In this document: positions 1 through 9,236 of the stretch, piece after piece
Layout of the letters: every line of letters begins with the position of its first letter
How positions within the stretch are numbered: the first letter of the stretch is position 1
Assembly: GCA_016721825.1 (NCBI GenBank)
Contig: JADKHI010000004.1
Span: 124,001 to 188,000, forward strand
Direction of reading: 5' to 3'
From: Flavobacteriales bacterium
Lineage (GTDB): Bacteria > Bacteroidota > Bacteroidia > Flavobacteriales_F > PHOS-HE28
Length of the DNA stretch: 64,000 bases
Program-made: the position numbers and the translations under genes
The notes under the pieces: model-generated
What the model saw: the letters and a program-made list of their open reading frames with translations, nothing else
The model's database searches: none
What the model was told of the DNA's origin: nothing

Positions 1-26
1 GTGGCAGAAGGCTCTATCAAGCATAG

Positions 27-85
27 CGCCTCTGCGTGCGGGTCCCAGTTGCTTTCCTTTGCGCCTCTACGCCTCTGCGTTGTTC
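27..85. repeat. CCTCTGCG-type dispersed word
   Basis: GCGCCTCTGCGTG at 27-39 and TTTGCGCCTCTACGCC followed by TCTGCGTTG at 58-82 are imperfect copies of one short word. A reverse-oriented relative lies at 28738-28762. The element is translated in frame upstream of lipB as FAPLRLCV, which does not resemble LipB, so it is non-coding. That it belongs to a genome-wide family is an inference. Confidence 0.6.
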
Positions 86-87
86 CC

Positions 88-792
<705 letters not shown>

Positions 793-812
793 GCCTTCTA
801 TTTTCGGGGCCG

Positions 813-1361
813 ATGAACACCCGCCCCCTCGACCGCTTGGTTGCCGTGCTGGCCGGGGCACTGCTAGCGCTCCTCGCCGTGCGCACCTTCCACTGGTATC
901 CGCTCCTGCCCGATCGTTTCCCGATCCACTTCAACGGCGCTGGCGAACCGGACGGCTGGTCGAACAAGGGCGCGGCATGGTTCCTGGGGCCTGGCCTTGC
1001 GCTGGTGCTTGGCCTGTTCCTCTACCTGCTGGCGAAGGGTCTTCCTTCCTCGGCAAGCCGCTCACCCTCCTCCGTGAACCTCGCGCGGAAAGACCTTTTC
1101 CTCCGCCTTTCGATCGAAGGCCGCACCGCAGTGATGGCGCCCACGAGCACCTATGTGCTGTGGGTGTTCATGCTGGTGCAAGGGCTTTTCCTGTACATCG
1201 TGGAAGGCATGGGGCGCATGGCCACTGGTGCATGGACGGTGCTGCCGGTGTGGCCCGTGTTCCTGTTCCTGGCCGGTGTGCTCGGGGCGCTGCCGCTCCT
1301 GGTCCGCTCTACGAACAAAGCCTTGATGTACGCGTGTTCCAAGGAGGGCGTCGCACACTGA
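813..1361 (+). CDS. DUF1648-like membrane protein
   Basis: A 182-residue integral membrane protein of unknown function. About four hydrophobic segments are visible (roughly residues 7-25, 58-75, 113-137 and 145-165). After the first one comes the DUF1648-type loop LLPDRFPIHFNGAGEPDGW, typical of the N-terminal part of SdpI-like proteins, which often accompany immunity or signalling functions. The ATG at 813 is preferred; a GTG at 789 would overlap the lipB stop codon. No SdpI C-terminal domain is present, so no immunity function can be claimed. Confidence 0.7.
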   Translation: MNTRPLDRLVAVLAGALLALLAVRTFHWYPLLPDRFPIHFNGAGEPDGWSNKGAAWFLGPGLALVLGLFLYLLAKGLPSSASRSPSSVNLARKDLFLRLSIEGRTAVMAPTSTYVLWVFMLVQGLFLYIVEGMGRMATGAWTVLPVWPVFLFLAGVLGALPLLVRSTNKALMYACSKEGVAH

Positions 1362-1382
1362 GCACTGGTTTGGGAGGCGGTG

Positions 1383-1390
1383 TACTTTCG
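1383..1390 (+). promoter_or_regulatory. Bacteroidota -7 promoter element
   Basis: TACTTTCG fits the Bacteroidota -7 consensus TAnnTTTG with one change and lies 17 bp before the ATG at 1408. A correctly spaced TTTG -33 box is not evident. Confidence 0.45.
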
Positions 1391-1407
1391 TAGCCACAGA
1401 ACCATCC

Positions 1408-2574
1408 ATGCGCATCCTGAAGAAGATCCTGATCTGGACCGTTAGCATCCTGGCTTTGCTGATCGCCTTGGCCTACCTGACCGGCAACGGCCATTTGGTG
1501 CGCGGCATGCGCTACACCTACTTGATCGGTCGTGGTTCGCCGGAGATCGACGACCGCGACTTCTTTCCGTACAACACCATCGCGGCCACCGCCCCGCAGC
1601 CTTGGCCCGTGGGCTCTCGCTATGGCAAGTTGGCGTTGAAGCCCGAACAGGAAAAAGAACTGAAGGACCTGTACAGCGTGGGCTTCGCGGTGATCCAGAA
1701 CGACAGCCTGATCTTCGAACAGTACTGGAACGGCTGGGACGCTGACAGCGTGAGCAACAGCTTCAGCGTGGCCAAGAGCTACGTGAGCGTGCTTACCGGC
1801 ATTGCGATCCAGGATGGCGTGATCAAGAGCGTACAACAACCCGTGGGCGACTACCTGCCCGAGTTCAAGGACGGTTGCTACGCCAAGATCACGATCGAGA
1901 ACGTGCTGACCATGGCCACAGGCCTGGACTGGAGCGAGAGCGGCGCCAACCCGTTCAGCGACAACGCCAAGGGTTACTACGGCACCAACGTGCGCGAACT
2001 CAGCCTTTCGCAGCCCTGTCGCGACGAACCCGGCAAGGAATTCGACTACATCAGCGGTGGTACGCAGATCATGGCAGAGGTGATCGAAGCAGCCTACAAG
2101 CGTCCGTTGGACGAGCTGGTGCGCGAGAAGATCTGGACACCGCTGGGTTGCGAGCACGATGCCTACTGGGGCAAGGACCGCGCGGACGGCGACTTCAAGG
2201 CCTTCTGCTGCCTCTACGCCACAGCGCGTGACTTCGGCCGCATCGGACAGATGTACCTGGACAGTGGCATGTGGCACGGTAAGCAGATCGTACCGCGCGA
2301 TTACTGGCAGGCCTCCATCACCCCGGCGAAGCTTCTGGACAAGGGCAAGCCCAACGAGCGCTACGGTTACTTCTGGTGGCTGGCGGAGATCGACGGCAAG
2401 CCCATCCACTACTGCCGCGGCTTCCATGGCGAGTACGTGGTGGTGATCCCGCACGAGCGGCTCGTGTTCGTCCGCACCGGCATGAAACGCGAGGAGGTGA
2501 ACGCCGAAGGCCATCCGCAGGATGTGTTCCAGTGGATCGCGATCGCCCGCGAACTGGCTTCACGCAAGGGCTGA
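1408..2574 (+). CDS. Class C beta-lactamase-family serine hydrolase
   Basis: A 388-residue serine hydrolase of the beta-lactamase/D-alanyl-D-alanine carboxypeptidase fold. A hydrophobic N-terminal segment (residues 7-23) anchors or exports it. The nucleophile motif SxxK is S120-V-A-K123, and the second motif YxS is Y214-I-S216. A C-terminal HGEY region may supply the third active-site element. The substrate cannot be read from sequence; esterase, peptidase and transpeptidase-like activities all occur in this family. It is preceded by a promoter-like TACTTTCG and followed after 6 bp by the next gene on the same strand. Confidence 0.85.
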   Translation: MRILKKILIWTVSILALLIALAYLTGNGHLVRGMRYTYLIGRGSPEIDDRDFFPYNTIAATAPQPWPVGSRYGKLALKPEQEKELKDLYSVGFAVIQNDSLIFEQYWNGWDADSVSNSFSVAKSYVSVLTGIAIQDGVIKSVQQPVGDYLPEFKDGCYAKITIENVLTMATGLDWSESGANPFSDNAKGYYGTNVRELSLSQPCRDEPGKEFDYISGGTQIMAEVIEAAYKRPLDELVREKIWTPLGCEHDAYWGKDRADGDFKAFCCLYATARDFGRIGQMYLDSGMWHGKQIVPRDYWQASITPAKLLDKGKPNERYGYFWWLAEIDGKPIHYCRGFHGEYVVVIPHERLVFVRTGMKREEVNAEGHPQDVFQWIAIARELASRKG

Positions 2575-2580
2575 ACCAGC

Positions 2581-2985
2581 ATGCGCAAGGACATCCACTC
2601 CCCGAAGGTTGAAGGCGTGGCCATGGCCGTGGTGCGCGAACCGGATGAAGAAGGTGAGGAGGCGTGGTACGTTTACTTGGTGAACCAGAACGACTTCGCG
2701 CTCGAGAACGTGCTGGTGAGCTCCCGTGGCTATGGCGAGATCGCGGGTGAAGCGCGCAAGACCAGTGAGATGCGACACTTCATCGGCCAGCTAGGCCCCA
2801 AGAGCTGGGCACGCATTGAGCGCATCATGGAGGATGTGTTCGCCCTGAGCAACCAGTTCTGGTTGAGCTTCTACATCGGCAATGAGCTACACGACAAGAA
2901 GTACATCTTCCTGCCGGAGAGCATTCAGGAGGATAACTTCACGACCGTGCCGCTTATGAAGATGCGCGGCGTGATGATCCAGTAA
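2581..2985 (+). CDS. Conserved hypothetical protein, 134 aa
   Basis: A soluble, mixed-charge 134-residue protein with no signal peptide or membrane segment. The acidic stretch EPDEEGEE (around residues 21-28) and the C-terminal block DKKYIFLPESI suggest a compact alpha/beta domain. I have the impression of a Bacteroidota-restricted family but recognise no function. It starts 6 bp after the serine hydrolase stop, so co-transcription is likely. The ATG at 2581 is the only good start. Confidence 0.75.
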   Translation: MRKDIHSPKVEGVAMAVVREPDEEGEEAWYVYLVNQNDFALENVLVSSRGYGEIAGEARKTSEMRHFIGQLGPKSWARIERIMEDVFALSNQFWLSFYIGNELHDKKYIFLPESIQEDNFTTVPLMKMRGVMIQ

Positions 2986-3052
2986 GCGCTGTCCCCAACG
3001 GAGGCGCCCGTGTTGCAAAGGCGCGGAGCCCTTGGATACCTTGGCCGCCGGC

Positions 3053-4255
3053 ATGAGCCTCCGCAAGTTCCTTCTTCGAGCCCTGCTCATCCTGGGCCTC
3101 CCACTGGTGTGCCTGTCGCTCGGTGAATGGTGGTTGCGCTCGCGCCTCTTCAGCGATGATCCCGCCTACGCCAGCTGGCGCGACCCCGACCTGTACACCT
3201 GGCGCTACGCAGTGGACGGCCACCTTGTGCGCAGCGATGATCATGCGAAGCTGGCCGTGCGTTGGGGCCAGCTCGATCTGCGGAAAGATCACCCGCACGC
3301 CACCTTGGGCTGGCACGGAGAACTGGACAGCTTGACCTTACTGCCGCCAGCCTTCGACCCGAAGGATCCACGTGCTTCCGTCGTCCTATTGGGCTGGGGT
3401 TGGGAACGCCACCACCTCGTGGATGAACTGACGAACGACACGACCCTGACGCGCGAACACCGCTTGGTCGACCTCTCCGTCGCGGAGTTCGCGCTGGACC
3501 AGGACCTGCTGTTGCTTGAGCATGCACGCACAGCCTTGAAGGGCGCGACCGTTCTCCTGTGGGTGGACCTTGATGAACTGGACCGGCTGCACCGTGCCTT
3601 CATGGACCGACCGAAACCTTGGTACACGCAGGATGTTTACACCGGCGTGCTCCATGATGTACCACTTCCAGTGGATCCGCAACGTTACCTCAACGAGCAC
3701 CCTCCGGACCCAGGGCTTTACTTGTATCACCTCTTCCGAAGCCGTGTGCTGCACGACACTGTGATGTCGGTATCCGCCATGGAAAGCCGCGAGCGCAGGC
3801 TCTGCGAACTGGCTAAGAAACTGCTTGGCCCTTCGCTGCATTCTGCCGCCAAGGATGGCTTGCAGGTGGTCGTGCTGCTGGAGCAGGCCACGATGGGCGA
3901 AGCATCGGACCGCAGGCGTTGGGCCGTGCATGATGCGTGCAAGGGCAACGCCACTGCCTCCCATCACATGAAGCCCCGGGTCGGTTTTTCCACAGCCCAG
4001 GTGGGGGGCTTGATCGCCCGTGAACGGATCCTGGACCCCATGGCGCCTGAGGCCTCCCCCCTGGACAGCTTGATGAACGCCTTGGACATACCGAACGAAC
4101 GGCTCACACCGCTCCAACGGCACATGGCCACCATCCTGAAAGACCCCGACTGGCTGGGCCTTGTCCGCGAAAAAGCGCGGAAGGAAGGGGTAACCTTGGT
4201 GATCATGTTGGAGCGTGACGCACGATATATGCTGGAACACGAACACGCCGACTGA
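3053..4255 (+). CDS. Membrane-anchored SGNH-like protein, probably inactive
   Basis: A 400-residue protein with one N-terminal membrane segment (residues 5-24) and a large extracytoplasmic part. Its layout resembles membrane SGNH/GDSL proteins: a hydrophobic strand VVLLGWGW at 110-117 sits where GDS is expected, and FALDQDLLLLE (146-156) matches the GYGLDQ-type helix that follows. The nucleophile position therefore reads GWG rather than GDS, so hydrolase activity is doubtful. The gene ends 1 bp before the next start, linking it to the downstream polytopic proteins. The ATG at 3053 is preferred over a TTG at 3032. The fold assignment is an inference. Confidence 0.6.
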   Translation: MSLRKFLLRALLILGLPLVCLSLGEWWLRSRLFSDDPAYASWRDPDLYTWRYAVDGHLVRSDDHAKLAVRWGQLDLRKDHPHATLGWHGELDSLTLLPPAFDPKDPRASVVLLGWGWERHHLVDELTNDTTLTREHRLVDLSVAEFALDQDLLLLEHARTALKGATVLLWVDLDELDRLHRAFMDRPKPWYTQDVYTGVLHDVPLPVDPQRYLNEHPPDPGLYLYHLFRSRVLHDTVMSVSAMESRERRLCELAKKLLGPSLHSAAKDGLQVVVLLEQATMGEASDRRRWAVHDACKGNATASHHMKPRVGFSTAQVGGLIARERILDPMAPEASPLDSLMNALDIPNERLTPLQRHMATILKDPDWLGLVREKARKEGVTLVIMLERDARYMLEHEHAD

Positions 4256-4256
4256 C

Positions 4257-5546
4257 ATGGGGGTGGCGCTCAACACCAACGACCGCTTCGCCCGCAGGTC
4301 CGGCCTTCTGCTCGGGACGGTGATCGCCGTTGTGGTATTCGCCACAGCCGTGCGCCTCAACGCGCACGACCTGTACCGGGTGTTGGGTGTGGGTGGGGAT
4401 GCGTGGGGATACTACCAGTACGTGGCCACCTTGTTCGGCTCGCACCAATTCACCCAGATGCCCTGGACGCACCACCTGGATGGCGATCACTTCCTGAGCA
4501 TGTTCACCTGCGGTGTGGCCTACCTGCAAGCGCCGTGGGCACTGCTCGGTCACGGCCTTGCCTGGGCCACGGGCTCGCCGATGGACGGTTACAGCGCGCC
4601 CTATGCCGTGGCGTTGATGGCGGGCATGGCCGTGTACATGGCCATCGCTTCCAACCTTCTTTTCCACGCACTGCGTCGCCGGTTCCCCGTGCGCATCGCC
4701 CTGGCGGTACCACTGCTCCTACTGTCAGCCACCAACCTCTTCTTCTACGCCGTTCGCCAACCGGTGATGTCACATGCTTACGTGTACCTGCTCTTTTGCG
4801 TGATGCTCTACTTGGTCGAGCGCAACCTTGAGCGACCGTCCCCCTGGCGCACGGGAGGCATCCTCATCACCTGCTCGCTGGCGGTACTCGTCCGCCAACT
4901 GCACGTCATCGTGGTGTTGTTCCCGCTGTTGTACCTCGTGACCGATGCTTCGGCGTTCCGCGCTCGACTGGCCTGGCTCACACAACGACCATCGATCACC
5001 ACTGCCTGCGTGCTGATCGCCGTAGCGCTGTGGGTCCCGCAGCTCGCCTACTGGCATGCGGTCACCGGCCACTGGTTCATCTTCCCCTACGGATACAAGG
5101 GTGAGCACTTCGACCACTTGTTCGATCCCCGCATCGGCGATGTGCTGTGGGGTGTGCGCAACGGCTGGCTCCTCTATTCACCGGTGATGATCCTTGCGGT
5201 GGGCGGCCTGCTCTGGTCGGCCTGGTACAAGGTGAACGGCGCACGCACGATCCTCGTCATCCTTGTGCTGGTGCTGTTCAGCTATGCGGCGTGGTGGTGC
5301 TGGTGGCTTGGCGGCGCCTTCGGTCACCGTGGCTTCGTGGACTACTATCCCTTCCTTGCCATCCCATTGGCATGGACGCTGGCCCGGATCGTCTCCGCGC
5401 GCTGGTGGGTGCGCATTCCCGCACTGGTGTTCGTGGTGCTCACGCTGGTACTGAACCTGCGGATGACCGAACGCTACGAGTGGTTCTGGAGCGAACCCGA
5501 CTGGACCTGGGCGCGCCTCACCGGTGAATGGGCTTCGCTGTTCTAA
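4257..5546 (+). CDS. Polytopic membrane protein, GT-C-like
   Basis: A 429-residue protein dominated by hydrophobic helices (at least ten). The first large loop contains GGDAWGYYQYVATLF, followed by LGHGLAWATGSPMDGYSAPY. The second segment recurs closely in the next gene (LGHGIALATG..ADGFSLPY), so the two are paralogues. The layout (N-terminal helix, acidic loop, many helices) is typical of GT-C glycosyltransferase-like proteins that use polyprenyl-phosphate sugars, but the classical catalytic motif is not clear. The ATG at 4257 follows the previous stop by 1 bp. Confidence 0.65.
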   Translation: MGVALNTNDRFARRSGLLLGTVIAVVVFATAVRLNAHDLYRVLGVGGDAWGYYQYVATLFGSHQFTQMPWTHHLDGDHFLSMFTCGVAYLQAPWALLGHGLAWATGSPMDGYSAPYAVALMAGMAVYMAIASNLLFHALRRRFPVRIALAVPLLLLSATNLFFYAVRQPVMSHAYVYLLFCVMLYLVERNLERPSPWRTGGILITCSLAVLVRQLHVIVVLFPLLYLVTDASAFRARLAWLTQRPSITTACVLIAVALWVPQLAYWHAVTGHWFIFPYGYKGEHFDHLFDPRIGDVLWGVRNGWLLYSPVMILAVGGLLWSAWYKVNGARTILVILVLVLFSYAAWWCWWLGGAFGHRGFVDYYPFLAIPLAWTLARIVSARWWVRIPALVFVVLTLVLNLRMTERYEWFWSEPDWTWARLTGEWASLF

Positions 5547-5576
5547 GGTGGAACGACATCTTTGCAACGCACGCAC

Positions 5577-7412
5577 ATGCTCCACCTCACCGCCCGCTAT
5601 TCACGCCTTGCCTTGCTGGCCTTGTTCGCCACGTTGCTGGTGGTGCGGACGGTGAAGCTCACGCCCAACGAGCTCAGCTGGGATGTGTTCGGCTACTACC
5701 TGCCGCTGCCCGCCACCTTCGTGCACCATGATCCGATGCTGCACGACATCGGTTGGATGACGCAGGTGCAGGAACAGTACGGCACCACGGCCACGCTGTA
5801 CCAAGTGACGCAAGCGCCGGATGGTTCACCGATGTACTTCTTTTTCCTCGGCATGTCCATGCTCTACCTGCCCTTCTTCCTGCTGGGGCATGGGATCGCC
5901 TTGGCCACGGGCGCTGCGGCCGATGGATTCAGCCTTCCTTATCAGTACGCGCTGGCCCTGGGCTGCCTCACCTACACGCTGATCGGTCTGGTGTATTTCC
6001 GCAGATCGCTGCTCCAGTTCTTCCCGGACAAGCTGGTCGCAGTGCTCATCATTCTGGTCGGCTTTGGCACCAACTACTTCCACTTCACCACGGTGAAGGA
6101 CCTGGAAACGGCCAACTTCCTGTTCTGCGGCATGGCGGTGCTCGTGTGGAACACCATCCGCTGGCATGCCGAGCACAAGCGGAGGAACCTGCTGGCCATC
6201 GCTGCATCCGTCGCGCTCATCACGCTGGTGAAACCGAGCGAGATCGTCTGCGGTCTGATCCCGGTCCTCTGGGGTGTTCACGACAAGGCAACATGGAAAC
6301 AGCGGCTCGCCTTGTTGCGATCACGTTGGAGCGATGTGGCCTTGGCGATGCTTCTCGGACTGTTGGTGCTTACGCCCCAATTGCTCTATTGGAAGGCGAA
6401 GACCGGAGCCTTCGTGTTCGACAGCTACAAGAACCCCGGGGTAGGGCTGGACCTCTTCTCCCCGCACATCGTACCCATCCTCTTCAGCTTGAAAAAAGGG
6501 TGGTTGGTGTACACGCCGATCATGGTGTTCGCACTGTTGGGCTTCGTGCAACTGTGGCGCAAGCGAAGGGATCTGTTCCCTGCGGTCCTCGGCTACTTCC
6601 TGGTCACCTTCTACATCATCGCCAGCTGGAGCGAGTGGTGGTACGGCGCCAGCTTCAGCATCCGGCCCATGATCACCTCCTACGTATTGCTGTCCATTCC
6701 GCTTGGTCTCTTCCTACAGCGCATGGCGGAATGGAAGGCGATGTGGCGTTGGGCGGTCGGTGCCGTGATGGGCTTCTGCGTGCTGCTGAACCTTTTCCAG
6801 ATCTGGCAGCTCAACAACTTCATCCTCGATCCGTACCGCACCACGCCGGCCTATTACGCGGCCATCTTCGGTCGCACATCGGTTTCCGATGAGGATCGCA
6901 AGTTGCTCTCCGTGGCCCCTGACTTCAGCGGTGAGTCGAAGCTCACGGATGTCAGTGGTTATCGGCAACGAAGCCTCGGTCACTACGATTTCGGAACGCC
7001 CCTGGCCGGGCACTTCGGCGACCTGGTGCTGGACTCGTTGGCCCAACGGAGCGCCTACGAACTGGACAGCACCACACAGTTCAGCCCGAACATCGAGACC
7101 ACGTACGAAGGCATCACCACCGAGGATCATGCGTGGATCCGGGCGCGTGTGGACGTGAAGCTTCCGGTCGGCTACGCTGAGGAAACGCCCTGCCTGGTGG
7201 TGACGCTTGCACGCAAGGAAGGCAGCTACAACTACCGCACTGCCTGTCTGGATCCGGCCACGGCGGGCCAATGGACCACCCTGACCGTGGATTACTTGAT
7301 CCCGAACGTGCGCGATGTGCGCGACCGCCTTCAGGTGTACGTGTGGCACCGAGGCAAAGCTCCCGTGCTCATTGACGACCTGCGCGTCGATGCCTTCACG
7401 GTGATGCGCTGA
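5577..7412 (+). CDS. Polytopic GT-C-like membrane protein with C-terminal soluble domain
   Basis: A 611-residue protein: about ten or more membrane helices in the first 410 residues, then a soluble extracytoplasmic domain. The first loop holds LTPNELSWDVFGYYLPLP, with acidic residues where GT-C enzymes carry theirs. The C-terminal 70 residues (LVVTLARKEGSYNYRT ... LQVYVWHRGKAPVLIDDLRV) resemble the ends of two minus-strand genes in this cluster. It is a paralogue of the preceding gene. The ATG at 5577 is preferred to a TTG at 5562. It converges on the minus-strand neighbour with no spacer. Confidence 0.65.
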   Translation: MLHLTARYSRLALLALFATLLVVRTVKLTPNELSWDVFGYYLPLPATFVHHDPMLHDIGWMTQVQEQYGTTATLYQVTQAPDGSPMYFFFLGMSMLYLPFFLLGHGIALATGAAADGFSLPYQYALALGCLTYTLIGLVYFRRSLLQFFPDKLVAVLIILVGFGTNYFHFTTVKDLETANFLFCGMAVLVWNTIRWHAEHKRRNLLAIAASVALITLVKPSEIVCGLIPVLWGVHDKATWKQRLALLRSRWSDVALAMLLGLLVLTPQLLYWKAKTGAFVFDSYKNPGVGLDLFSPHIVPILFSLKKGWLVYTPIMVFALLGFVQLWRKRRDLFPAVLGYFLVTFYIIASWSEWWYGASFSIRPMITSYVLLSIPLGLFLQRMAEWKAMWRWAVGAVMGFCVLLNLFQIWQLNNFILDPYRTTPAYYAAIFGRTSVSDEDRKLLSVAPDFSGESKLTDVSGYRQRSLGHYDFGTPLAGHFGDLVLDSLAQRSAYELDSTTQFSPNIETTYEGITTEDHAWIRARVDVKLPVGYAEETPCLVVTLARKEGSYNYRTACLDPATAGQWTTLTVDYLIPNVRDVRDRLQVYVWHRGKAPVLIDDLRVDAFTVMR

Positions 7413-9236
7413 TCACCAACCGGCGTGCACGGTCATGGGCACGTTCAAGCCCCACCACCGCCTGCCTTCGGTCAACAGATCGATCTGTAAATGATAGGTG
7501 CCACGCTTCACGGGGCGCTCGATCACCAACCCCTGCACATGGCTTCCACCGGGAGGCAGGTCGATCTCCAGTTCCGTTCGGGAACCCTCCGCCAGCAAGA
7601 TCGTACCGTCCTCCGCGAGCAGGTGATAGGCGAGGCGCATCGGCGATCCGTTCGCAAGGAATGAACCGAGCGTATGGCTTGAGCGGTTCGTGATGCGCAC
7701 CTCCGCCACCGTATACCGATCGTGATCCATCTCGATCTCCGCAGCGAGCGGTTCGATCAAAATGTCCTTCGCCTGGATCCGCTGCTCCACACTGTCGGGC
7801 ATCAACGTGTTCATGCGCACGTACGGATGGCGCGGCAAGTGCAAGAGTTTCCTAGGGAAGTGATCCGTGGTGAACCACATCGGGTTCCAGTTCGGACCCA
7901 GGAACGTGTAGGGCTGCACCATCGCACTGTCAAAGGGTGACGCATCATCCACCATGAAAACACTTGCCGCTTCTCCCGGGGAACCTTGGGCGGATACGAG
8001 CACCGTTTCCATGGCGAGCGGCCACTGGCCCCACGCATAAGCCCAGGGGAAGTTCAATGTGCTGCCTACCGCCTTGTTCGTGCCTCGTTCCCGCAGCGTG
8101 TCGGTGATGCGCTGGGCATAGCGAACATGGGCCGAGAGCACGGCGTGGGCGCGCCAGATCTGCAGACCACCGAGCAACAGGCACAGCGTAAGCCCGATCG
8201 GCACAAGTGGTGAAGGCCGCTCCAGCTCAGTGGAAAGCCGTGCGAAGAGCACGGCCCAGAAGAATCCTTGGAGCGTGTAGTAGTTCTCGTAGATGTTCGG
8301 CGAAGCACCATCGCGATCGGTGATCAGCACCAGCAGCAACACGCCGGCGGACAGGAGCACTGTGCCCGTAAGAAGCAGGAACGCGCGCTTCCAGATGGCG
8401 AGGCCCAACGTGATGAGCACGAGCAGCAGGAAGGCCTTGAACTTGGGGAATACGCGCAACAAGTGCTGGGTGCTGCCGAGGTCACCGAGCGCGCTTCCGT
8501 AGGTGATCAACTCCTCCAGGGAAGGCATGCGCTGCGCCTCGTAGGAAGACCGGGTGAAGAACAGGATGCGCACCGCGAACCAACCGAGCAGGAGCATGCT
8601 GGTTCCCCAGAACCACTTCGCGCGAAAGAGCTTCTTGCGGTGCATTTCCACAGCGAGCACCAGGGCCAACGGGAACACCAGCAACTGGTGGTAGAACGAG
8701 GACCACACGGTGAGCGTGACGATCACCAAGGCCGCCCGTCCTGTGTGACCCTCGGGCTCGAAGAAGCGCTTCAACAGGGCCCACAGCAGCACCATCAGCG
8801 TAAGCCCCTGGTTGAGCTCGGAGATGCCATAGTAGAAGGTGTAGTGGAAGGCCACTGTCTTTGCCAGTGGCAGCGCAATGGCCGCTTCCTTGTCCTTCAA
8901 GCGCAAAGCGATGAAAAGGAACACCACCACATCGATGAGCACGAAACTGAGCGAGTACGACTTCAGCACCAACGAAAGCGGGGCGTGCCCATGGATGAAC
9001 GCCAACGGGATCAGCTGCGCCAGCCATGAGCCGTAACGGCCAAGTGCCTCCACAGGAAGGCCGGAATCGACGAGGAGAAAAGAGAAGAAGGAGCTGTCCG
9101 CAGTACCGGTGCGTTCCAGGTAGAACCGCAGTGCGAGGAAAGCTTGGAAGGCGAACAGGGCCAAGCCGATCCACACCACCGGATCACGACGCGTCAATGC
9201 TGCACGCGGAGCGGTCACTTGGGGCGCTGTATCCAT
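7413..9236 (-). CDS. Polytopic membrane protein with C-terminal beta domain
   Basis: A 607-residue protein whose first 400 residues form about ten or more membrane helices and whose last 200 are soluble. The C-terminal part has alternating hydrophobic strands (LEIDLPPGGSHVQGLVIERP, then GTYHLQIDLLTEG), as expected for an extracytoplasmic beta-sandwich. Its start overlaps the end of the upstream gene by 22 bp, so translation is probably coupled. No GT-C catalytic motif is obvious; membership in the glycan cluster rests on architecture and context. The stop codon directly abuts the convergent gene. Confidence 0.6.
   Translation of the reverse strand: MDTAPQVTAPRAALTRRDPVVWIGLALFAFQAFLALRFYLERTGTADSSFFSFLLVDSGLPVEALGRYGSWLAQLIPLAFIHGHAPLSLVLKSYSLSFVLIDVVVFLFIALRLKDKEAAIALPLAKTVAFHYTFYYGISELNQGLTLMVLLWALLKRFFEPEGHTGRAALVIVTLTVWSSFYHQLLVFPLALVLAVEMHRKKLFRAKWFWGTSMLLLGWFAVRILFFTRSSYEAQRMPSLEELITYGSALGDLGSTQHLLRVFPKFKAFLLLVLITLGLAIWKRAFLLLTGTVLLSAGVLLLVLITDRDGASPNIYENYYTLQGFFWAVLFARLSTELERPSPLVPIGLTLCLLLGGLQIWRAHAVLSAHVRYAQRITDTLRERGTNKAVGSTLNFPWAYAWGQWPLAMETVLVSAQGSPGEAASVFMVDDASPFDSAMVQPYTFLGPNWNPMWFTTDHFPRKLLHLPRHPYVRMNTLMPDSVEQRIQAKDILIEPLAAEIEMDHDRYTVAEVRITNRSSHTLGSFLANGSPMRLAYHLLAEDGTILLAEGSRTELEIDLPPGGSHVQGLVIERPVKRGTYHLQIDLLTEGRRWWGLNVPMTVHAGW

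Noticed and set aside
1309..2514. 401-codon minus-strand frame opposite the serine hydrolase
   Set aside because: Antisense of a gene with an intact catalytic motif; its own sequence lacks domain-like features.
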